A stretch of DNA of 64,000 nt, from assembly GCA_917880885.1 (NCBI GenBank), contig OU862919.1, forward strand, positions 13,720,001 through 13,784,000. The letters are read 5' to 3'. Both the position numbers and the translations under genes were made by a program. A model generated the notes under the pieces. The model had not been told where the DNA came from, ran no database searches, and saw only the letters and a list, made by a program, of their open reading frames with translations. This document shows, one piece after another, positions 57,211 to 64,000 of this stretch (the first letter of the stretch is position 1; each line of letters opens with the position of its first letter). This DNA comes from Limnephilus marmoratus. Taxonomy: Eukaryota; Arthropoda; Insecta; Trichoptera; Limnephilidae.

Positions 57211-58244
57211 TTAACCTTTAACTGCTGATGTGGGGCCGCTTAGTAGCTCAGTAGCTTCGAATTTAATGATGCAAAAGCCGAAAGTTTTAAATTTTTAACG
57301 TAAAATTTCAGTGAGTAAAGTCATTTTAATTTTTTTTGTGGACCTCACTGAACCGTCGTCAGAACTTACTTGACTTTTCAAAGTTGATTTTTACTATATA
57401 AAAATAAACACAAACAACTTTATTAAAATTTTATATATGCAGTTTATTCGAGACACTATTGAAATCTAATATATAAAATTCTCTTGTCACGGTGTTTGTT
57501 GCCATACTCCTCCGAAACGGCTGGACCAATTTTGATGAAATTTTGAGTGCTTATCTGGTAGGTCTGAGAATCGACCAACATCTATTTTTCATACCCCTAA
57601 AAGTAAAGGGTGTTCCACTCCGAAGAAAATTATTTTCCCCATACATTTTGTATGGAACGAATTCTCCTATTTTGAAAGAACTGCAGCAATATTGTAAGGG
57701 GTATAATATTGAACTGTGAACCGGGGGAGGGGGGGGAGGGGGGAGGGGGGAGGGGGGGAGGGGGGAGGGGGGAAAGGAACTCAGGAAGGGGGGTTAGCGG
57801 GACGGGGGAAGGGGAGAAGTGGAGTGGGGAGAGGGAGAGGGAACGCGAGAGGGGAAAGGATACGCAGGGCGAAAAAATTAAGATCAATTCAGCTAATAAG
57901 TTGACAACAGTTTTTGATTCTGAGGCGGTACGAAGTTCGCCGGATCAGCTAGTATTATTATAAAAGTGATTTCATTATTTTTATTTAGTTTAATAGATAA
58001 TACAGATTGATTTCTGATCTCAAGTGATTTTTTTCCAAAAAATATTACGTAATATCCCAATTGTTATATATAATTTACTTAACAATAAAAAAGTATTTAT
58101 TTTTATTTTATTTAAACATAAATATAATAATTTGGACCTCCAAATTTTCATGAATCTAATGCATAAACATTTAAAGTAACGGGCCGCCAAGGCCCCACGT
58201 CGGAGAATACGTAAAAAAAATTCACGTCAGCAGTTAAAGGTTAA
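57211..58244. mobile_element. piggyBac-like MITE carrying a Helitron-like insert
   Basis: TTAA then CCTTTAACTGCTGATGTG at the left mirrors CACGTCAGCAGTTAAAGG then TTAA at the right (one mismatch). A TTAA duplication and CCYT ends are the piggyBac signature. GGGGCCGC and GGGCCGCC follow subterminally. No transposase frame remains. Confidence 0.72.
57468..57955 (+). mobile_element. Helitron-like element with strong G-run tract
   Basis: It begins CTAATATATAAAATTCTCTTG, followed by TGTCACGGTGTTTGTTGCC and CTGGTAGGTCTGAGAATCG, and ends GTTCGCCGGATCAGCTAGT. 57720-57850 is G-run DNA (many runs of 3-8 G). The frames here, and their complements, are low-complexity. It sits inside the piggyBac-like element. 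Confidence 0.7.
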
Positions 58245-58443
58245 AGAAAAATGTTGATATTTCTTGATGAAATTTTGCACATGGATAATTATTTACCTAT
58301 TATTTTGTTATTTTTTTAAATAGAAAAATAATAGGTAAATAATTATCCTTTGTCTACATTTGATTTCGAAAAACTCCGCACGATGCCCGGGCTACGCCGG
58401 AGACTTCAACTAGTTGATTATAAAGTATTGCTAATATTTTCAG

Positions 58444-58594
58444 GCCCTCAGTGATCGGCATTTCAACATCGACGTTGAGAAGACTCGAGCATTGCAGTCC
58501 GCAGTTGGAAAACAGCCCCTTTACTTCTATCGCTTTTCGTACAGGGGGGCTACCAGTATGAGCGATGTCAAAAGTCACACCAAGAAAAATTATG
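58444..58594 (+). CDS. Carboxylesterase exon G, residues 341-390
   Basis: The acceptor is ATATTTTCAG; phase 0. ALSDRHFNIDVEKTRALQSA is the conserved SDRxF block, then QPLYFYRFSYRGATSMSDVK, matching the family (P)VYxYxFxYxG strand. It ends HTKKNY plus one base of Gly, donor GTAGGT. The minus-strand frame at 58354-58578 is a shadow. Confidence 0.94.
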
Positions 58595-58599
58595 GTAGG

Positions 58600-59040
58600 T
58601 CTTACAAAAAACGTTATTCACGTCAAGGCTGGGTAAACGGGCTGCCATTTATTTTTTGTTAAAATCATAAAGTGAGATGCAAATTAATAATATATTACAT
58701 AACAATCTTAATCAACTAATTTAATTACCCAGTTAGTAAAGAAATATTCTCAGGCCTCTCTGTCCAATTACGAGTGCTAAAAAATAATAAAGGCACACTA
58801 AAATTGATTAAAAATTGTTTAGTTACAAAAAATTTCCAGTATACTACTAAAATATTAGAAATATTGGAAAATAAACGAATAAGTGAAAATACATGGAAAA
58901 TAGCATTAATACTCAGCTTCACAAATCCTACTCCTACAATTTACAATATCCCATGATTTGGGTCCCGTGGCGGGTCTGAGCAAGTATTATATAGTTTTAA
59001 TAATATTTTCACTTCGATATATTATTTGTTTAATAAACAG
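58600..59040. other. Intron 7 (446 bp intron)
   Basis: AT-rich; the + strand frame at 58774-58956 has a K/N-rich LINE-like look (VLKNNKGTLKLIKNCL), but no motif firm enough to call. Confidence 0.5.
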
Positions 59041-59167
59041 GTGTAAGCCACGGCGATGACACGGGCTACGTTCTGAAAACTTCTTACATGAACCCGACCA
59101 CCACACCTGAGGACATCGAGATGATCGGCGTCATGTCGAAAATGTGGTCAACCTTTGCGCGAGACGG
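59041..59167 (+). CDS. Carboxylesterase exon H, residues 392-432 (catalytic His)
   Basis: The acceptor is AATAAACAG; the exon completes Gly391 and reads VSHGDDTGYVLKTSY, placing His394 in the GxxHGDD motif, the third member of the triad. PEDIEMIGVMSKMWSTFARD follows, the conserved helix with MWxxFAxxG. It ends two bases into Gly433, donor GTATGT. Confidence 0.95.
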
Positions 59168-59224
59168 GTATGTTCCGAATATTAATAATTATTATTCAAA
59201 TATTGGAAAACGTGCATCAAATAA

Positions 59225-59500
59225 AATGGAAAAGACCTAGGTGTTTGAACTCCGGTTCATTACAGACCCCCCACAAATGCTCTTCACGTTTTTTCGGTCG
59301 TTTCACCTCTAATTCTCAGTTCTTCCGTCCTGCTCCAATCCTCTTCCACGCATTCATTCTATCTCTTCCTCGGTCTGCAACTGGATAATTTTCATTGGGG
59401 CTTCCATTTGGTCATAACTTTAGGTGTCCTATCATCTTCTCATCTGGCATTCTTTCTACATATCCAGTCCATCGCATAGTCTTCGAACCTACTAACGACA
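59225..59500 (-). pseudogene. LINE C-terminal fragment
   Basis: The minus strand reads TMRWTGYVERMPDEKMIGHL, and in another frame SCRPRKR*NECVEEDW. RWxGHVxRMPDxR followed by GRPRKRWxDxVxxD is a common ending of RTE/I-type LINE proteins. Frameshift and stop codons show it is dead. It lies 60 bp after the exon H donor. Confidence 0.65.
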
Positions 59501-59873
59501 CTGTTTACGATAGTGTTAAGGCACGACCATTCGAAAATTCCTGTACTTGTTTCATCTAATACAAGTTTATTTATATTTACAAGATTGTTAACCATTTAGA
59601 CTATTAGGGCCGCCATAAATCTTCAAGTATAGGATACTACGGGAGCTGAGACAAGCAAGTACCAAGTAGAAAAGTATTGCACAAGTTTGATAAAGATTTC
59701 CGACTTCAACAAGCGTACTAGCGCAAATGGATAGCAAATGGTGTTTACGCACGTATTCTTGAAGATGTGTCAATTTTCAAAGTCAATAAGAGGTTGTAAA
59801 ACAAGTGTATAATTAATAATAATGACGGAAGCTCCAAAGAAGAAATATACAGTAATCGTCTTCCGAAATATTT
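59501..59873. other. Nothing recognised
   Basis: Intron 8 sequence without recognised features. Confidence 0.4.
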
Positions 59874-60437
59874 GTTGATCGCGAAAAAACCATTTACAGC
59901 GAGGGAGCGGTCCGCATCGGTAGAGAGAAATGAAAGGCGTCAGTCGATGCATGAGTCAGTCTTTATTGATAGCGCTACGTAGCGAGGTCGAAGCGGAGCG
60001 GGAGCGGAGTGACAGTAGTGCCGGTAGTGATGCTGCTGCACGATGATGTGAAGATGAAGGTCAGGACACTACGGCGGTGAAGATCACAGGTCTTCAGGAA
60101 GCCGGCGTGTTGCCCTACACCATGGCGGTGTAGAATGACCTTGGTCCAGGCGGTCGACCGTCGTCGCGTTGACGAGGTATTGGCGGCTGTGTGTCCAGTG
60201 GGTCGGAGCACACACGTGACACAGGAAGGAACCTTGAGAGGTGCTGAGGATGCTGTTGCTGCTCGTTGCAGGATGCTGGCGCGTTGCCGGTTGTTGTTGC
60301 TGCTCGTTGCAGGATGCTGGCGCGTTGCCGGACATCTCATGTCGAGATGGTAGTGGGAGAAGCGCCCACATAACTAAAACACAGATCAGGTAATATCAGA
60401 AAACAGTCAATTGGTCGATTTCGGCTATTACCTAACA
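59874..60437 (-). mobile_element. Solo-LTR-like GC-rich block
   Basis: A 564-bp block starts TGTTGATCGC and ends ATTACCTAACA (TG...CA), reading TGTTAGG on the minus strand as many BEL/Gypsy LTRs do. A minus-strand AATAAA lies at 59962-59967. GC content is far above its surroundings, and a 35-bp direct duplication (TTGCTGCTCGTTGCAGGATG) lies near 60260-60330. No matching 4-6-bp duplication was found, so the call is tentative. The 121-residue minus frame has no domain. Confidence 0.5.
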
Positions 60438-60659
60438 TTTAAACAGTTCCATTTACCTAATCAGCAGAAAACATTCACGGCGCTCGTCTGTTTTTGTTTC
60501 AAACTATATATCTACGTGGTGATATTAAAAAATTACTTGGAAATATAAAATTGTTAACTAGATATCAGCATAAGCCTATTTAATGATAAGATAAATAATG
60601 CAGTTCAATTACATCATACGTATTATGCCGTACATACACTAAACTTGTATAATAATTAC

Positions 60660-60859
60660 GGTTCCATGCCAACTCAGAATGAAACCAACTCAGAAACACC
60701 TCAGAAAGGTCATTAAAAGCTATGAAAAAATAATTTTAAAATAGCCGGTAACCCTAACCTAACTTAACCTATTTGAACAATTTTTTAATATTTTTTATCA
60801 TCACTCTTAATGACCTTTCTGAGGTGCTCATGAGTTGGTTTCATTCTGAGTTGTCCGGT
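60660..60859. mobile_element. Short foldback-family copy
   Basis: GGTTCCATGCCAACTCAGAA to GAGTTGTCCGGTCA, with AACACCTCAGAAAGGTCATT arms and a GGTAACCCTAACCTAACTTA core. The last bases of the right terminus are cut where the AATATCTAC-family element begins. Confidence 0.75.
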
Positions 60860-60862
60860 CAG

Positions 60863-61455
60863 GAGGCATCTACTAATATCTACAGGAATTACAAAAACTG
60901 AAAAAATCGAACTAATATCTATGAGAACCAAAGTGTTGACGAATATCTACAGCTTAAACTGTTGACTAATATCTATGAGAACCAAAGTGTTGACGAATAT
61001 CTACAGCTCAAACTGTTGACTAATATCTATGAGAACCAAAGTGTTGACGAATATCTACAGCTCAAACTGCTGACTAATATCTATGAGAACCAAAGTGTTG
61101 ACGAATATCTACAGCACGGGCAGAGGTTGGATTTGCAATTATGTATAGCATATTGGAATAACGTAATATTGCGTATGCAGTTTAAAAAACTTAATTTATG
61201 TAAGTATGTATGTAAAAATCCCTAATATCGGACTATTGGACACATTTAGCTGATTAGTCCAACCTACGATCTGTAGATATTAGTTCAACCTACGCTCTGT
61301 AGATATTAGTCAACACTGGGGCCGTCATAGATATTCGTCCGACCTTAGCTCTGTAGATATTAGTCAACACTGAAGTTCGTAGATATTAGTTCAACATGTG
61401 AGCTGTAGACATTTGTCCGACATACAGGCTGTAGATATTAGTATCTGGAGTCAAG
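60863..61455. mobile_element. AATATCTAC-family element, complete copy
   Basis: The left end is GGCATCTACTAATATCTACAGG and the right end is CTGTAGATATTAGTATCTGG. It has four tandem 54-bp units (CTAATATCTATGAGAACC at 60966 and 61020 and either side), then a unique middle (61125-61250), then inverted single motifs. The 87-residue frame is produced by the 54-bp period and reads an 18-residue repeat (TNIYENQSVDEYLQLKLL). Confidence 0.78.
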
Positions 61456-61551
61456 TACTTATACTTGAAGTCTTGAAGATGTGCGGCGGGTCCAGATTTA
61501 CCAATTTTCCAAACTAAGTGAGCTGATTTTTAAAGTGATATTCCGTTTCAG

Positions 61552-61759
61552 GATTCCCATTCTGCCCAGCATTGGACATGAGTGGAATGGAATAGGAGAG
61601 AACGGCTTGGGTTATGTGGACATACGAAGCCCCGCTCAGCAAACAGTGGAGCGTGTTGCTCACACCAACCCAGATTCCCTGGCCTTCTGGACCTCTCTGG
61701 GGCTGAACGAAAATGAAAACTTTAATAAAATTACCGGAAACCTCAAAGAGGAACTGTAA
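61552..61759 (+). CDS. Carboxylesterase last exon, residues 434-501 and stop
   Basis: The acceptor is TTCCGTTTCAG; the exon completes Gly433 and reads IPILPSIGHEWNGIGENGLG, YVDIRSPAQQTVERVAHTNP and DSLAFWTSLGLNENENFNK to EEL and TAA at 61757-61759. W-x-P and Y-(L/M)-x-I patterns near the C-terminus are typical; no KDEL/HTEL-type retention signal or lipid-anchor tail is seen, so the protein may be cytosolic or secreted depending on the missing N-terminus. Confidence 0.94.
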
Positions 61760-61762
61760 AAT

Positions 61763-61768
61763 AATAAA
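61763..61768 (+). terminator. Polyadenylation signal AATAAA
   Basis: AATAAA starts four bases after the stop codon. A T-rich stretch (TTGTTTTATTC) follows at about 61788. A Helitron-like end begins at about 61803, so the 3' untranslated region is either very short or enters transposon sequence. Confidence 0.6.
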
Positions 61769-61802
61769 TTTTAAAAAAAATCAGAAATTGTTTTATTCAA
61801 TA

Positions 61803-61885
61803 CTAGCTTTTTCCCGCGGCTTCGCTCGCATGGTGTAATGGGGGCTCCCACTCCGCCTCCGCCACCTCCCCACCCAGAAAAATGT
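61803..61885 (-). mobile_element. Helitron-like 3' end fragment
   Basis: ACTAGCTTTTTCCCGCGGCTTCGC and CCCACTCCGCCTCCGCCACC match the start of the 36898 element on +. Only about 80 bp remain. Confidence 0.55.
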
Positions 61886-61947
61886 CGTATTCAACAAAAT
61901 AAAACGAAACCGGTTATGTTGCATAACATGTAATATTTAAAATACAA

Positions 61948-62233
61948 TCCATACTAATATTATAAATGCGAAAATGCGTGTGTTCGTTTGTTACGATTTC
62001 ACGCCTAAACCACCAAATCGATTTTTTAAATTCTTTCACATTATCAGCGAGTAACATAGGCTGTATAGTGTGTATTTCATATATTTTAGCGGCAGGGAGG
62101 AAAGGCAGGGGAAAGTGGGGTTCGCTGAGAGGGTGGGGGAAGGCGGGAAAGGTGGAATGAACGGGGGCGCACGGGAAAGGACTTGCAGATTTCTTTGAAT
62201 GGCATTGCAACGCATGCCAGGTACCAGCTGGTA
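61948..62233 (+). mobile_element. Helitron-like element, short
   Basis: It begins CATACTAATATTATAAATGC, with GTTTGTTACGATTTCACGCC, and ends CAACGCATGCCAGGTACCAGCTGGT. CTGGT in place of CTAGT marks an aged 3' end. A G/A-rich stretch lies at 62095-62170. Confidence 0.65.
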
Positions 62234-63765
62234 AATATATAATTCTTAACAGTTTTAAATGAAAAGTCGAGAAGAAAGGCCATTATTAGAGTTTATTAGT
62301 AGAATTTATGCTAGTGGAAAAATGTTGTATAGGTATAAAAATTTCGCACACAACGCTATTTCACAAAATGTTTTTTTTTACCCTTTGTACCTTATAGAAA
62401 GCAAAGTGGTCTTTTTACATACGTCATTGATGTTTTTGAGCTTAAATAACAAAAAAATATATGAATAAATGAAATCATTCGCGTTCGAGATATTGTCTTG
62501 AGATCAACTTACAACATTATTATAATCACAAAACTGTTTCAACGCCTATAAAGTACCCTTGATAATATTTTTTCTGGAAAAAAATCTACTTTCCTGCATT
62601 CTTCAACATCTTGGCTTCGAAGTCTTTCTAGTTGAAGCCATCAGATGTTCGTTTTTTCCATTTATTTTCATGAATTAAACCATGCTCCGTGATTTTGATA
62701 AACGGCATTATACAACGTTCTTCCACAAACCAAACTTTAAAATGCTGCCATAAGCCTAAAAAATTTCTTAACCATAATCCCTACCTTAAAAGATGCTTAT
62801 TATTCCATCAATGACTCAAGTTTTGTTGGATAAAACGTTATTCCGGGAAGGGCTCAATTATGGAAAAACCCATCATATAAGGAAATAATTTCAATTATTT
62901 ATCCAGGAAATAAAATCTAATTAATTTATTATTTCCAACATAACTATTTATAGAGGGTCGTTTTTTGTCAAAACCGGCTGAAGGGCGCGCAGACTTCCTT
63001 TTGTTTAATTGCCATGCTATTTCGCGTTAGAAATAATAAATATTGCATTGCAAACTGCAACAATGGGGATATGATACTATGGAGACCAACAGTATTTATA
63101 TATTTATGTCGGCAGATTATGGATAGAGAAAGCAACTCCACAGGCTGTGCGAGGAGAGGGTGGGACTGCAATGGAGAGGGTGGGACTACAATGGAGACCG
63201 CTGAAGTATCACAGGACAGGGACGCGATATCTTGTCGAAACGATGGGTCCCCGAATCGAAGAGGACAAGGGAAAGAAGATGAGATTAAAATATGTTGACC
63301 GCGAAATTGGACCTGTTTTAAAAGTTTTTTAACAAATATATTACCTACTATTGAAGCGGGAGAGAGTCAAGAGATAAGAGTCAAATATTTAGGTATGCCT
63401 GCAGAGAATTGAAAAAATGATGAAATTTTTTTATTTATTTATTTTTATTTTTTTATTTATTTAATGAAAAGATACATGATTTTATAAAATTCTACGCCAA
63501 TGAAGAGTACTAGCTCTTGAGCTTGGCGTAGGAGTTATTTTACAGCTAGTTCATTTTTATAACATACATTTTACTTACATTTTCCAGTAAATATAAACTA
63601 TATATAAATATAATATATAAACTGCTATTTTTCACTTTTATAACATACATTTTACTTAGTATATACAATAAATATAAACTATGTTGTGATGTTAATTTTT
63701 GATATGCTATGAATTGAAGTTATAACATTTTGATTGGTGTTGTTATGGTTGTTGATTTTTTTAAA
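62234..63765. other. Intergenic DNA, no supported gene
   Basis: The frames at 63014-63332 contain a 15-bp duplication (GAGAGGGTGGGACTNCAATG) and no recognised domain. 63430-63475 is a (TTTA)-rich run that may be the poly-A end of a minus-strand retroelement. The rest is AT-rich. Confidence 0.45.
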
Positions 63766-63767
63766 AG

Positions 63768-64000
63768 ATTAATTTGACCTTTTTCTTGAATGTTACGAAA
63801 TCTGTTTTTTTTTTTTTAATTTCTTCGGGAAGACTATTAAAATATTTTATGCCTTTGTAAATATAATTGTTGTGCATTTGTTGTGTTGAAAATAGAGGAA
63901 TTTGGAAGTTAAATTTATGCCTTAATGATGAGTTGAGTTTAAATTTTTTAGTTACATTTTCTTTGAATATTTGTAGTATTATATCTACCTATCGATGCCA
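63768..64000 (-). pseudogene. LINE ORF2 C-terminal fragment at window edge
   Basis: The minus strand reads ILQIFKENVTKKF, LRHKFNFQIPLFSTQQMHNN and YIYKGIKYFNSLPEEIKK, then an A-rich K stretch and VTFKKKVK. xYxGxKxxNxLPxEIK...FKKKVK is the closing segment of Jockey/CR1-type LINE proteins. It runs off the window edge, so the body may continue beyond 64000. Confidence 0.62.

Noticed and set aside
60962..61225. 87-residue frame with an 18-residue repeat
   Set aside because: Produced by the 54-bp repeats of the AATATCTAC family; the same frame in the 10.3-kb copy has a different length and no start context.
63014..63332. A second protein-coding gene downstream
   Set aside because: Two frames overlap, both are built around a short internal duplication, and no domain or splice context is visible.

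Overview
This is animal nuclear DNA, almost certainly insect. Coding sequence is split by GT..AG introns of up to 17.6 kb, the DNA is AT-rich, and it is packed with nested transposons. It also carries a (CCTAA)n tract, which is the insect TTAGG telomere motif. Helitron-like pieces with CT...CTAGT ends and abundant TACCTACC-type runs would suit Lepidoptera, but a hemipteran or another order cannot be excluded from sequence alone.

The only host gene I can support is a type-B carboxylesterase (alpha/beta-hydrolase, COE family) on the + strand, spread over about 58 kb. Nine exons join in phase: 3323-3419, 12183-12374, 16129-16314, 33893-34083, 50563-50731, 55152-55336, 58444-58594, 59041-59167 and 61552-61759. 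Together they give 1506 nt, or 501 residues plus a stop. The oxyanion HGGAF, the GMSAG nucleophile, the EEG acid and the GVSHGDD histidine are all present, so the visible part looks intact. The N-terminus (start codon, any signal peptide, roughly the first 50-80 residues) must lie upstream of the window. Residue numbers below count from the first visible residue.

Nearly everything else is intronic mobile DNA. Before exon A, and in intron 1 (3420-12182), there are hAT elements with 8-bp target duplications, a Harbinger-like MITE, several inverted-repeat MITEs and nested Helitron-like elements. Intron 2 (12375-16128) has an RTE-like LINE fragment, a tRNA-headed SINE-like element, a long-arm MITE and a foldback element with a telomere-like core. 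Intron 3 (16315-33892) has a mariner relic and a 13.4-kb hAT-bounded segment full of Helitron-like ends and minisatellites of 127, 148 and 141 bp. Intron 4 (34084-50562) has a 140-nt hairpin, LINE fragments, an 18-copy 277-bp satellite (41635-46612) and nested Helitron-like elements. Introns 5-8 hold a BEL/Pao fragment, a piggyBac-like element, a solo-LTR-like block and further copies of the foldback and AATATCTAC families. Downstream of the gene (61760-64000) are Helitron-like ends and the tail of a LINE.

The most unusual items are: a foldback family whose members share asymmetric termini and a CCTAA-repeat core, one of them with a perfect 9-bp target duplication; the hAT-bounded 13.4-kb block with a perfect 8-bp duplication and a transposase remnant; Helitron-like elements with shared ends but different internal arrays; an AATATCTAC repeat family; and the homogeneous intronic satellite. 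All calls come from reading the sequence by eye; no database search was run.
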